Positions 7,416 through 15,789 of a stretch of DNA of 64,000 bases are shown one piece after another. The notes beneath the pieces were generated by a model, which made no database searches, was not told where the DNA came from, and saw only the letters and a program-made list of their open reading frames with translations. The DNA lies in the NCBI RefSeq assembly GCF_023093535.1, contig NZ_CP095757.1:1612001-1676000 (forward strand), read 5' to 3'. The position numbers were made by a program, and so were the translations under genes. The stretch comes from Halovivax limisalsi (GTDB taxonomy: Archaea > Halobacteriota > Halobacteria > Halobacteriales > Natrialbaceae). Position 1 is the first letter of the stretch. Every line of letters starts with the position of its first letter.

Positions 7416-8060
7416 ATGAGCGAGGGCACCGTTTCCGAGTTGATCGACCGGCTCCGCGCGGAAGCCGAACAGGACCGCCCGGCCGCCGAGACCCCGGACG
7501 TGGGCATCGTCATGGGCAGCGACTCCGACCTCGAGACGATGATGACCGGCGGACGACGTCGCGGCGCGTACGACGCGTTCGTCGAGGAACTCGGGTTCGC
7601 CGAACAGACCGACTTCGAGGACCCGCCAGCCGAGCGTTTCACCTTCGAGACGTACGTCACCTCGGCCCACCGAACGCCCGATCTGATGACCGCGTACGCG
7701 GAGACCGCCGAGGATCGCGGCCTCGAGGTCGTCATCGCGGGCGCGGGCGGGAAATCCGCCGACCTGCCGAACATGACCGCCTCGATCGCCTATCCGTTGC
7801 CGGTGATCGGCGTTCCCGTCCAGGAGAAGTCCGTCGACTCGGTGATCGGGATGCCGACCGGCGCGCCGCTGGTCGCCGTCGACGCCGGCAAGTCGTTCAA
7901 CGCGGCGCTCTCCGCGGCGCAGATCCTCGCGCGCCAGCACGACGCGGTGCGCGACCGGCTCGTCGCCTACCACGACGCCCTCCGCGAGGGTGTCGGGGCC
8001 GTCTCGCGCGACCTCCACGATCGGGGAACCGAGGCGTTCGCGGCCGATCGTTCGGAGTGA
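7416..8060 (+). CDS. purE: 5-(carboxyamino)imidazole ribonucleotide mutase
   Basis: This 214-residue enzyme converts N5-CAIR (the PurK product) to CAIR. The phosphate-binding VGIVMGSDSDLETM motif (about residues 30-43), the TSAHRTPDLM histidine-containing loop and VVIAGAGGKSADLPNMTASIAYPLPVIGVPV are diagnostic of class I PurE. I chose ATG 7416 because the protein then begins MSEGTVSELIDRLRAEA with normal haloarchaeal composition; the upstream extension in the same frame is not protein-like. The protein has an extra segment after the first motif (GGRRRGAYDAFVEELGFAEQT), longer than in bacterial PurE. It is separated from purK by the accessory insertion. Confidence 0.95.
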   Translation: MSEGTVSELIDRLRAEAEQDRPAAETPDVGIVMGSDSDLETMMTGGRRRGAYDAFVEELGFAEQTDFEDPPAERFTFETYVTSAHRTPDLMTAYAETAEDRGLEVVIAGAGGKSADLPNMTASIAYPLPVIGVPVQEKSVDSVIGMPTGAPLVAVDAGKSFNAALSAAQILARQHDAVRDRLVAYHDALREGVGAVSRDLHDRGTEAFAADRSE

Positions 8061-8364
8061 CCGGTGGGTAGCGAGTACCGTGTGGGCGACGATTCGGGGA
8101 ACACACCGCGAGTCGTCCCCCGTCAACTCGGATGCGACGAGTAAGGAAGCGCTAGTTCACGCCGCGAGCGGAACGGCCGGGCGTGGCGTCTCGTACGGGG
8201 AAGCCGATCCCGTTCGAGGCAAATGGCGTCACGTAACCGACGATTGTGCGGGTCGGACTCCGGTCGATCGGGGCGGACCGGTAGAAAGTCGACGGCGAGA
8301 CGGCCCACGCGCCTCTCAGGGTTTGAGAATCCTTATATAGGGTTGTACCCAAGCCTCACGCGAG
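8061..8364. other. Intergenic region upstream of the complex I operon
   Basis: No convincing coding frame is present. The right end carries the nuoA promoter (TATA box at 8332-8339). The remaining sequence is GC-rich without a clear repeat or RNA gene. Confidence 0.6.
8332..8339 (+). promoter_or_regulatory. TATA box of the nuo operon
   Basis: CTTATATA at 8332-8339 lies 26-33 bases upstream of the nuoA ATG (8365), the normal spacing for a leaderless haloarchaeal transcript. It is the only strong promoter seen before the run of eleven overlapping nuo genes. Confidence 0.75.
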
Positions 8365-8778
8365 ATGAGTACCGCGTGGATAGCGATTAGTGCGATGGCC
8401 CTCGTCGGGGTCGGCTTGCCGATCGGCTTGATCGTCCTTTCGAGCCTCCTTCGGCCGAGCGTCCCCGAACCGGGCAAGCGCCAGACCTACGAGAGCGGTG
8501 AGATTCCGACCGGCGGAACGCGGTTCCGGTTCAACGTTCAGTACTACATGGTCGCGCTCCTCTTCGTCGTCTTCGACGTCGAGACGGCCTTCATCTTCCC
8601 CTGGGTCGTCATCTACCGGGACGCGCTGAACGCCGGCGCCTCGTCGTTCGACGTTCTGGCCCCCATGCTGGCGTTTCTCGCCGTTCTCGTCGTCGCGCTG
8701 GTCTGGGCGTGGCGCAACGGCGTCGTGAGCTGGGCGCGCAGTCAGACGACCGACTGGCAAACGACACTCGAACAATGA
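8365..8778 (+). CDS. nuoA: NADH dehydrogenase-like complex I, subunit A (NuoA)
   Basis: This 137-residue membrane subunit has three hydrophobic segments. The matrix-side loop contains RQTYESGEIPTGGTRFRFNVQYYMVALLFVVFDVETAFIFPW, the conserved NuoA/ND3 region; the usual conserved Cys of this loop is replaced here (TYESGE). The FDVE acidic pair in the second helix is kept. It is the first gene of the operon, and its TGA overlaps the nuoB ATG (ATGA), indicating coupled translation. The complex transfers electrons to menaquinone and pumps cations. Confidence 0.93.
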   Translation: MSTAWIAISAMALVGVGLPIGLIVLSSLLRPSVPEPGKRQTYESGEIPTGGTRFRFNVQYYMVALLFVVFDVETAFIFPWVVIYRDALNAGASSFDVLAPMLAFLAVLVVALVWAWRNGVVSWARSQTTDWQTTLEQ

Positions 8779-9473
8779 GCTCCGACATACACGATACGAC
8801 CGGTCCGAGAGACGTCGCGTCGAAAACGCAGGCGGCCCGGATGGGAGACGTCGACGATCGGTTCAACTCCAAACTCCGGGAGCTGTTCGGTTCGACCCCC
8901 TTCATCCTCACCAAGTTCGACGCCTTCCTGAACTGGGCGCGCAGTTCGTCGATGTTCGTCCTGCAGTTCGGGATCGCGTGCTGTTCGATCGAGATGATGG
9001 GGACGTACATGCCGGGCCACGACCTGGACCGCTTCGGGACGGGCGTTCCCCGCGCCTCGCCCCGGCAGGCGGACCTGCTGATCGTCCCGGGGACGATCGT
9101 CTCGAAGTTCGGCCCGCGACTGAAGCGCCTCTACGACCAGATGCCCGAGCCCAAGTTCGTCGTCGGGATGGGATCGTGTACGATCTCCGGCGGTCCGTTC
9201 CAGGAGGGGTACAACGTGGTCAAGGGTGCCGAGGAGATCATCCCCGTCGACATCCACGTCCCCGGCTGCCCGCCGCGGCCGGAGGCGCTGATCTACGGTA
9301 TCCGCAAACTCCAGGATCGCGTCCAGCACGGCGAGTCCGCCCCGGTGACGGTGAAACCGTACGAACTCGAGGAGTTCGGCGATCTGGAGCGAGACGAAGT
9401 GGTCCGTTCGCTCGCCGAGGAGATCGACGAGGAGACGCTAGTTATGCGCTACAACTGGGGTGACTCGCCGTGA
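8775..9473 (+). CDS. nuoB: Complex I subunit B (NuoB), N2 cluster protein
   Basis: This 232-residue peripheral subunit binds the terminal [4Fe-4S] cluster N2 next to the quinone site. Ligand cysteines are Cys69-Cys70 (GIACCSIEMM), Cys135 (GMGSCTISGG) and Cys165 (VPGCPPRPE). The ATG at 8775 overlaps the nuoA stop, and the N-terminal 30 residues are a hydrophilic extension seen in archaeal homologues. An earlier in-frame start would lie deep inside nuoA and is unlikely. Its C-terminus overlaps the GTG of nuoCD. Confidence 0.95.
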   Translation: MSSDIHDTTGPRDVASKTQAARMGDVDDRFNSKLRELFGSTPFILTKFDAFLNWARSSSMFVLQFGIACCSIEMMGTYMPGHDLDRFGTGVPRASPRQADLLIVPGTIVSKFGPRLKRLYDQMPEPKFVVGMGSCTISGGPFQEGYNVVKGAEEIIPVDIHVPGCPPRPEALIYGIRKLQDRVQHGESAPVTVKPYELEEFGDLERDEVVRSLAEEIDEETLVMRYNWGDSP

Positions 9474-11134
9474 GCCTGGAGGTTTCACGGCGAGAAGAGC
9501 CCGTCGAACGGACGGACGACCGCGAGACGCTCGAGGAACTGATCGGCGACCGCGCCATCGGCTGGGAGGACCACGTCAACGCCCAGGGCGTCGTCATCCG
9601 CCCGGACGAGGTCCAGTCGGTGCTTCGCACCCTGCGCGACGAGGGCGGCTTCGACCACCTCTCCTCGCTCACGGCCCAGGAGTACGACGACCGCTACGAG
9701 AGCATCTACCACCTGACGAAGTACGCGGATCGAACCCAGGAGGTCAGCGTCGTCGTGCCGACGAGCACGGACGAGCCGGTCAGCCAGAGTGCGGACGCCG
9801 TCTACCGCACCGCGGACTGGCACGAGCGGGAGGCCTACGACCTCGTCGGCATCCAGTACGACGAACATCCGGACCTCAGACGCATCTTGCTGCCGGAGAC
9901 GTGGCAGGGCCACCCGCTCGGGCGCGATTACGACCAGGACAAGCCCCAGCTCGTCAGCCTCTCCGAGCACGCGAATCCGATCGCCGAGCACCACCACGAC
10001 GAGGAACAGGACACGATGTTCCTCAACATCGGGCCGCACCACCCGGCGACTCACGGCGTCTTGCACCTCAAGGCCGTGCTCGACGGGGAGACGGTCGCCG
10101 ACGTCGAACCCGACATCGGCTATCTGCACCGCTGCGAGGAGCAGATGTGCCAGCAGGGCACCTACCGCCACCAGATCATGCCCTACCCCGACCGCTGGGA
10201 CTACGTCTCGGCCGGCCTCATCAACGAGTGGTCCTACGCGCGGGCGATCGAGGAGATGGCCGACATCGAGGTCCCCGAGTACGCCCAGGTGATCCGGACG
10301 ATGGGCGCGGAACTCAGCCGGATCGCCGCCCACCTGATCTCGATCGGCGCGTTCGCCCTGGACGTCATCGGCGACTTCACGGTGACCTTCCAGTACGCCT
10401 GGCAGGATCGCGAGGACGTCCTCAACATCCTCGAAGATCTCACCGGCCAGCGGATGATGTTCAACTACTTCCGACTCGGCGGGGTCGTCTGGGACATTCC
10501 GGAGCCCCGCGAGGAGTTCTTCGAGTCGATCCGGACCTTCCTCGAGAGCTTCGAGGGCTCGGTCGACGAGTACCACAACCTGATGGCCGAGAACGAGATC
10601 TTCCAGCTGCGGTGCATCGATACGGGCCACCTCGACCCCGAGACGGCCAAGAGCTACGGCGTCACCGGTCCCGTCGCCCGCGGCTCGGGTATCGACTACG
10701 ACGTCCGCCGGGACGACCCCTACGGCTACTACGAGGAGCTCGACTGGGACGTCGCGGTCCAGGACGGCTGTGACAACTACGCGCGCATCCTCGTGCGCAT
10801 GCGAGAGCTCGAGGAGTCCGCGCGGATCGTCGAGCAGTGCGTCGACATCTTAGAAGACTGGCCGGACGACGAGCGCGAGATCCAGTCGAACGTGCCGCGC
10901 ACGCTCAAGCCCGACGCCGATCAGGAGGTGTATCGGGCCGTCGAGGGCGCGAAGGGCGAACTCGGCATCTACATCCGCTCGGACGGCACGGACAAACCCG
11001 CCCGCTTCAAGATTCGCAGCCCGTGTTTCAGCAATCTGCAGGCCCTCGGCGAGGCGGCAAACGGCGAGTACGTGGCCGACCTGATCGCGACGCTCGGTAG
11101 CATCGACGTCATCCTCGGGGAGGTGGACCGGTAA
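9470..11134 (+). CDS. nuoCD: Complex I fused subunit C/D (NuoCD)
   Basis: This 554-residue protein fuses the NuoC domain (about residues 30-165, ending in the conserved DWHEREAYDLVGIQYDEHPDLRRI block) to NuoD (about 185-554, beginning at FLNIGPHHPATHGVLH). The NuoD part carries the quinone-chamber motif GPHHPATHG, IGYLHRCEEQ, and a C-terminus matching the hydrogenase-like large subunit (KIRSPCFSNLQALGE). It starts with GTG overlapping the nuoB stop (GTGA). C/D fusion is common in archaeal and some bacterial complexes. Together with NuoB and NuoI it forms the connecting module. Confidence 0.95.
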   Translation: MSLEVSRREEPVERTDDRETLEELIGDRAIGWEDHVNAQGVVIRPDEVQSVLRTLRDEGGFDHLSSLTAQEYDDRYESIYHLTKYADRTQEVSVVVPTSTDEPVSQSADAVYRTADWHEREAYDLVGIQYDEHPDLRRILLPETWQGHPLGRDYDQDKPQLVSLSEHANPIAEHHHDEEQDTMFLNIGPHHPATHGVLHLKAVLDGETVADVEPDIGYLHRCEEQMCQQGTYRHQIMPYPDRWDYVSAGLINEWSYARAIEEMADIEVPEYAQVIRTMGAELSRIAAHLISIGAFALDVIGDFTVTFQYAWQDREDVLNILEDLTGQRMMFNYFRLGGVVWDIPEPREEFFESIRTFLESFEGSVDEYHNLMAENEIFQLRCIDTGHLDPETAKSYGVTGPVARGSGIDYDVRRDDPYGYYEELDWDVAVQDGCDNYARILVRMRELEESARIVEQCVDILEDWPDDEREIQSNVPRTLKPDADQEVYRAVEGAKGELGIYIRSDGTDKPARFKIRSPCFSNLQALGEAANGEYVADLIATLGSIDVILGEVDR

Positions 11135-12225
11135 TGGGCGCCACGGCGGCTCCGCTCACACCGGGTACGGCGATCCCCTTTCCCGACGCGATCGGCGACC
11201 TGCTCGGGCTCGACGGCTTCGGCCTGCTCGGCACGCTGATCGCCTCGTTCATCGGCGCGTTCGTGATCGCGAACGTGCTGCTCGTGATGGCCGCATTCGC
11301 CGGCCCCTGGGGCAAGCGAAAGATCTTCGCGGACTTCTCCGATCGGTACGCAATCACCGAGCACGGTCCCTGGGGGATCCTCATCATCCCCGCCGCGGCG
11401 TTCCAGCTGATCTCGAAGGAACTCATCATCCCCGAGGGCGTCGATCGGCCAGCGTGGGACATCGCGCCGATCATCATGGTCTTCTCGGCGATGTTCGGCT
11501 TCGCCGTGATCCCGCTCGGGAACGGGATTCAGCTGGCGGATCCGGAGGTCGGCATCCTCTTCGTCTTCGCCGTCGCGTCGCTCGCGACGCTCGGCATGAT
11601 GCTCGCGGGCTACTCCTCGAACAACAAGTACTCGCTGATGGGCGGGTTGCGCGCGACCGCGCAGAACCTCGCCTACGAGATCCCGCTGATCGTGACCGGC
11701 GCGTCGGTCATCCTCTACACCGGCACGCTCCAGCTCTCGGAGATCGTCGCGGTTCAGGCCGAGACGCTGGTCCAGCTCGGGCCGGTCTCGATCCCCGGCT
11801 GGTTCGCGTTCGTCAATCCGTTCGCGTTCGTCCTCTTCATCGCGGCGGCGATGGCCGAGGTGGGCCGAAATCCGTTCGACACGCCGGAGGCGCCGACCGA
11901 GATCGTCGCCGGCTACCAGACGGAGTACTCGAGCGTCTACTTCGTCCTCGTCTACCTCTCGGAGTTCCTGCACATCTTCCTGAGCGGCGCCATCGTGGCG
12001 ACGCTCTTCCTCGGCGGCCCAGCCGGGCCGGGACCGGCGATACTGGGCGTCGGTTGGTTCCTGCTCAAGGTCGTCGCCTTCTTCCTGCTGACCCAGTGGT
12101 TCCGGACGGCGATGCCCCGCGTGCGCATCGACCAGCTGATCGAGATCGGCTGGAAGGGCATGCTCGTGGCCTCGTTCGCGAACCTGCTGCTGACGGCCCT
12201 GATCGTGGGGGTGTTCTTCGTATGA
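11134..12225 (+). CDS. nuoH: Complex I subunit H (NuoH)
   Basis: This 363-residue membrane subunit with about eight hydrophobic segments forms the quinone-access channel. The charged loops carry GKRKIFADFSDRYAITEHGPWGI, SSNNKYSLMGGLRATAQNLAYEIPL and EVGRNPFDTPEAPTEIVAGYQTEYSS, all hallmark NuoH/ND1 sequences including the acidic residues lining the E-channel. The ATG overlaps the nuoCD TAA by one base, and its own TGA overlaps the nuoI ATG. Function is clear from sequence and context. Confidence 0.95.
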   Translation: MGATAAPLTPGTAIPFPDAIGDLLGLDGFGLLGTLIASFIGAFVIANVLLVMAAFAGPWGKRKIFADFSDRYAITEHGPWGILIIPAAAFQLISKELIIPEGVDRPAWDIAPIIMVFSAMFGFAVIPLGNGIQLADPEVGILFVFAVASLATLGMMLAGYSSNNKYSLMGGLRATAQNLAYEIPLIVTGASVILYTGTLQLSEIVAVQAETLVQLGPVSIPGWFAFVNPFAFVLFIAAAMAEVGRNPFDTPEAPTEIVAGYQTEYSSVYFVLVYLSEFLHIFLSGAIVATLFLGGPAGPGPAILGVGWFLLKVVAFFLLTQWFRTAMPRVRIDQLIEIGWKGMLVASFANLLLTALIVGVFFV

Positions 12226-12683
12226 TCGGACTGCTCAAATCACTCGGGACGACGATGAAGCACGCGCTGGACGGCGAAGTGTACACGGTGGCCTACCCGG
12301 ACGAGACGCCGAAGGTCTCGCCGCGATTCCGCGGGGTCCACAAGTTCAGCCAGGAGCGCTGCATCTGGTGTCGCCAGTGCGAGAAGGTCTGTCCGAACGA
12401 CACCATCCAGATCGTGATGGACGACCAGCGAAACGGCGAGCAGTACAACCTCCACATCGGCCAGTGCGTCTACTGTCGGCTCTGCGAGGAGGTCTGCCCG
12501 ACCGACGCCATCCTCCTGACCCAGAACTTCGAGTTCACGGCCGACACGAAAGACGAGTTCGTCTACAACAAAGAACAGCTCAAGGGCGTCCCCTGGTACA
12601 AGGACATCGACCCGCTCGAAGCCAGGGAGCCGGATCGGTCGGGCTGGGTCGGCGAGGGCGAGGGGGAGGTGGATTACCAATGA
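12222..12683 (+). CDS. nuoI: Complex I subunit I (NuoI), 2x[4Fe-4S] ferredoxin-like
   Basis: This 153-residue peripheral subunit contains two classical [4Fe-4S] motifs: Cys47/50/53/57 (CIWCRQCEKVCP) and Cys82/85/88/92 (CVYCRLCEEVCP). These clusters pass electrons toward N2 in NuoB. The ATG at 12222 overlaps the nuoH stop; the longer open frame upstream is a shadow of nuoH. In a complex lacking NuoEFG, NuoI is the likely entry point for electrons from ferredoxin or another soluble donor. The C-terminus is acidic. Confidence 0.95.
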   Translation: MIGLLKSLGTTMKHALDGEVYTVAYPDETPKVSPRFRGVHKFSQERCIWCRQCEKVCPNDTIQIVMDDQRNGEQYNLHIGQCVYCRLCEEVCPTDAILLTQNFEFTADTKDEFVYNKEQLKGVPWYKDIDPLEAREPDRSGWVGEGEGEVDYQ

Positions 12684-12961
12684 TGCAGGAAGCCGCGTTC
12701 GCGCTCTTCGCCGCGATCACGCTGTCGAGCGCCGCCGGCGTCGTCCTGCTGCAAGACCCCTGGCACTCGGCGCTCATGCTGGGCGTCTCCCTGCTCTCGG
12801 TCGCGGCCCACTACGTCATGCTCACGGCGGAGTTCGTCGCCGTCATCCAGGTGCTGGTCTACGTCGGCGGCGTGCTCGTCCTGATCTCGTTCGTCGTCAT
12901 GTTGACGAAGGTCGACGCCAGCGAGGCGCCCGGCGAGGACGCGGAGGTGGCGGGCCGATGA
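12680..12961 (+). CDS. nuoJ1: Complex I subunit J, N-terminal half (NuoJ1)
   Basis: This 93-residue protein has three hydrophobic segments and corresponds to the first half of bacterial NuoJ/ND6. The key block AEFVAVIQVLVYVGGVLVLISFVVML contains the conserved glutamate and the pi-bulge helix of transmembrane segment 3. Two adjacent ATGs (12680 and 12683) are possible starts; the first overlaps the nuoI stop. In haloarchaea nuoJ is split into two genes, and the second half follows immediately with a four-base overlap. Confidence 0.9.
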   Translation: MMQEAAFALFAAITLSSAAGVVLLQDPWHSALMLGVSLLSVAAHYVMLTAEFVAVIQVLVYVGGVLVLISFVVMLTKVDASEAPGEDAEVAGR

Positions 12962-13464
12962 CGCGCCCGCGACTCGTTCCGCTGGGGGGCCGGCTCGTCC
13001 CCGGCCTGCTGGCCGTCGCCCTGTTCGCGTTCCTCGCGCTGGTCGTCCTCGGAACCGACTTCGGCGCGATGACCGGCTACGACGACGTCTCGATCACCGC
13101 CGCGATCGGCTACTCGCTGTTCGATCTCGAGGGACTACAGGCGAGCCGGGGCGTTCCCGACACCGAGCCGTTCCTCGTCGCCTTCATCCTGATCGCGGTC
13201 GTCTTAGACGCCGCGCTCGACGCCTCGATCGTCCTCGCGAAGCGCGAGGATGCGGGCGAGTCGACGCTTCCCGCGTCGTTCGACGCGTCCGATACGAGGG
13301 CCACCGTCGACGACGCCGCGACCGGGGCCGGAGCGTCCGGCGAATCGGCCGCGGCGACGGACGGGGGGACGCGGCCCACCGAGGCCGGCGCGTCCGACGC
13401 GGCGGCCGCCGAGGGCGGCCCTGGCGGTACCACCGGCGGGGAGAACGGAGGTGACGCGGCGTGA
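12958..13464 (+). CDS. nuoJ2: Complex I subunit J, C-terminal half (NuoJ2)
   Basis: This 168-residue protein has two hydrophobic segments (about residues 14-35 and 70-92) equivalent to the last helices of NuoJ; the conserved feature is ITAAIGYSLFDLEGLQ before the second helix. The final 70 residues are a low-complexity Ala/Gly/Asp/Glu/Thr tail without membrane character, an acidic extension that is probably cytoplasmic and disordered. It overlaps nuoJ1 and nuoK by four bases each. Confidence 0.85.
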   Translation: MTRPRLVPLGGRLVPGLLAVALFAFLALVVLGTDFGAMTGYDDVSITAAIGYSLFDLEGLQASRGVPDTEPFLVAFILIAVVLDAALDASIVLAKREDAGESTLPASFDASDTRATVDDAATGAGASGESAAATDGGTRPTEAGASDAAAAEGGPGGTTGGENGGDAA

Positions 13465-13763
13465 TCGGATTGCAGTACTACCTCCTGCTGTCGGCCGGAC
13501 TGTTCTGCATCGGTCTGTTCGGCATCCTGACCCGGCGGAACGCGCTCATGTTCCTGATGTCCGTCGAGCTGATGGTGAACGCGGCCGCCGTCAATCTTGT
13601 CGCGGTCTCGGCGTACTACGGGACGCTCACGGGGCAGGTGTTCACCCTGTTCGTCCTCGGGCTCGCGGCCGCGGAGGTCGCGGTCGGGCTCGGCATCATC
13701 ATGGTGTTGCACCGCAACTTCGGAACGATCGACGTCACGACGCCGACGACGATGAGGTGGTAA
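13461..13763 (+). CDS. nuoK: Complex I subunit K (NuoK)
   Basis: This 100-residue membrane subunit has three transmembrane segments and the antiporter-like half-channel glutamates of NuoK/ND4L, seen in LMFLMSVELMVNAAAVNLVAVSAYY and FVLGLAAAEVAVGLGIIMVL. GTG is the start and overlaps the nuoJ2 stop. Length equals the family norm. It belongs to the proton-pumping arm. Confidence 0.95.
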   Translation: MIGLQYYLLLSAGLFCIGLFGILTRRNALMFLMSVELMVNAAAVNLVAVSAYYGTLTGQVFTLFVLGLAAAEVAVGLGIIMVLHRNFGTIDVTTPTTMRW

Positions 13764-13764
13764 G

Positions 13765-15789
13765 ATGGAGGGACTGTTCAGCTACGCGCCCGCGATCGTC
13801 CTGTTCCCGCTCGTCGCGTTCGCCGTGACCCTGCTGTTCGGTCGGCACCTGCCGAAAGGCGGTGCCATTCCCGGCATCGCGGCCACGGGCGGGTCGCTCG
13901 TTCTCTCGGTCGTGATGGCGTTCGCCCTCGTGGGCTCGGATCCGGTCGACGAGGTGCTGTACACGTGGGTCGAGACCGACGCGATTACGTTCCACTTCGG
14001 CGCGCTACTCGATCCGCTGTCGGTCGGGATGCTCGTCGTGGTCTCGCTGATCGCCTTCCTCGTCCACGTCTTCAGTCTGAGCTACATGAACGCCGAGGGC
14101 GAGACCGGCCTGCCCCGGTACTACGCCGGGCTGGGCCTCTTTACGTTCAGCATGCTCGCGTTCGTGATCGCCGACAACCTGCTGATGGCGTTCATCTTCT
14201 TCGAGCTCGTCGGGCTGTGCTCGTGGATCCTCATCGGCTTCTGGCACGAGACCCGCTCTGCGCCGTCCGCCGCGAAGAAGGCGTTCCTCGTCACGCGCTT
14301 CGGGGACTACTTCTTCCTGCTCGGGGTCGTCGCCATCGCCGCCTCGTTCGGCACGCTGGGCTTCGCCGGCGACGACTCGTTCGTCGCGGCGGCCGAGGCG
14401 GCCATCGCCGGCACCGGCGACGCCTCGATCCCCGGCGGCCTGGGCGCGGAAACCTGGGTGACGGTCGCCGGGTTGCTGGTGCTCGGCGGCGTCATCGGCA
14501 AGTCGGCGCAGTTCCCGCTTCACACCTGGCTCCCGGACGCGATGGAGGGTCCGACGCCGGTCTCGGCGCTCATCCACGCGGCGACGATGGTCGCCGCCGG
14601 CGTCTACCTCGTCGCGCGGATGTTCGGCTTCTACGCCCAGAGCCCGACGGCGCTTGCCATCATCGCGTTCGTCGGCGGCTTCACGGCGCTGTTCGCCGCG
14701 ACGATGGGCTGTGTCAAGGACGACATCAAACAGGTGCTCGCGTACTCGACGATCTCGCAGTACGGCTACATGATGCTGGCACTCGGCGTCGGCGGCTACG
14801 TCGCCGGCGTCTTCCACCTGTTCAACCACGCGATCTTCAAGGCGCTGCTGTTCCTCGGCGCCGGCGCGGTCATCATCGCGATGCACCACGAGCAGGACAT
14901 GTGGGAGATGGGCGGGCTCAAGGATCGCATGCCCGTCACCTACTACGCGTTCCTGGCGGGCTCGCTCGCGCTCGCGGGCATCATCCCGTTCAGCGGCTTC
15001 TGGTCGAAGGACGAGGTGCTCTACGACGCCCTGATCGTCGGCCTCTCCGAGCCGCTCATCCTCGCCGCGTACGCGATGGGGCTGGTGGCCGTCTTCTTCA
15101 CCGGCTTCTACACCATCCGGATGGTGTTGCTCACGTTCCACGGCGAACCCCGTACCGACGAAGCGGAGTCTCCCCACGCGATCGGCATTCCGGCGAAGGT
15201 TCCGCTGGTCGTCCTCGGCGTGCTGGCGACGATCGGCGGCCTCATGAACCTCAAACCGCTCGAGGAACTCCTCGGGCTCGACGTCGCGTACCTCGAGCGG
15301 TGGCTCGACGGTCAGGGCGTCGGCGCGTTCTCGGAGCTGACGTATCACGCCTACGGCGACGCCGTCCACTACGGTCACGAGTACGTCGGCGGGCCGGAGG
15401 GGACGGTGCTCCTGAGCGCGGTCCTCTCGCTGGGACTGGCGCTGGGCGGGGCCGCCCTCGCCTGGACGTTGTATCACGCGCCCGAACCGCGTCGTCACAC
15501 CGAACGCCTCGGCCGCGTTCGCGACGTTGTCGCGGCGAACTACTACCAGGACGAGTATCAGGTCTGGCTCGCGCGTGACGTGACCCTGCCGACGGCGCGA
15601 CTCACCGACCGCTTCGACCAGACGGCCATCGACGGCGTCGTAAACGGCGTCAGCGCGGTGAGTCTGTTCGGCGGCGGTCGCGTGCGCCGGCTCCAGTCGG
15701 GGCTCGTGACCAACTACGCCGCCCTGATCGTCCTCGGCCTGCTCGCGATACTGGTAACCTTCGGCTTCGTCGGAGGGTGGTTCCTATGA
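13765..15789 (+). CDS. nuoL: Complex I subunit L (NuoL)
   Basis: This 674-residue Mrp-antiporter-like pump subunit has about sixteen membrane segments. Conserved elements include DPLSVGMLVVVSLIAFLVHVFS, FIFFELVGLCSWILIGFW (helix 5 glutamate), SAQFPLHTWLPDAMEGPTPVSALIHAATMVAAGVYL (helices 7-8 lysine/histidine region) and GFWSKDEVLYDAL. The C-terminal lateral-helix region is shorter than in E. coli and ends in a hydrophobic anchor. One base separates it from nuoK, and its stop overlaps the nuoM start. Confidence 0.95.
   Translation: MEGLFSYAPAIVLFPLVAFAVTLLFGRHLPKGGAIPGIAATGGSLVLSVVMAFALVGSDPVDEVLYTWVETDAITFHFGALLDPLSVGMLVVVSLIAFLVHVFSLSYMNAEGETGLPRYYAGLGLFTFSMLAFVIADNLLMAFIFFELVGLCSWILIGFWHETRSAPSAAKKAFLVTRFGDYFFLLGVVAIAASFGTLGFAGDDSFVAAAEAAIAGTGDASIPGGLGAETWVTVAGLLVLGGVIGKSAQFPLHTWLPDAMEGPTPVSALIHAATMVAAGVYLVARMFGFYAQSPTALAIIAFVGGFTALFAATMGCVKDDIKQVLAYSTISQYGYMMLALGVGGYVAGVFHLFNHAIFKALLFLGAGAVIIAMHHEQDMWEMGGLKDRMPVTYYAFLAGSLALAGIIPFSGFWSKDEVLYDALIVGLSEPLILAAYAMGLVAVFFTGFYTIRMVLLTFHGEPRTDEAESPHAIGIPAKVPLVVLGVLATIGGLMNLKPLEELLGLDVAYLERWLDGQGVGAFSELTYHAYGDAVHYGHEYVGGPEGTVLLSAVLSLGLALGGAALAWTLYHAPEPRRHTERLGRVRDVVAANYYQDEYQVWLARDVTLPTARLTDRFDQTAIDGVVNGVSAVSLFGGGRVRRLQSGLVTNYAALIVLGLLAILVTFGFVGGWFL

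Noticed and set aside
14005-15498. Long open frame (497 codons) opposite nuoL
   Set aside because: It is rich in Arg, His, Asp and Glu repeats, a typical antisense shadow of GC-rich coding DNA, and nuoL on the other strand is certain.
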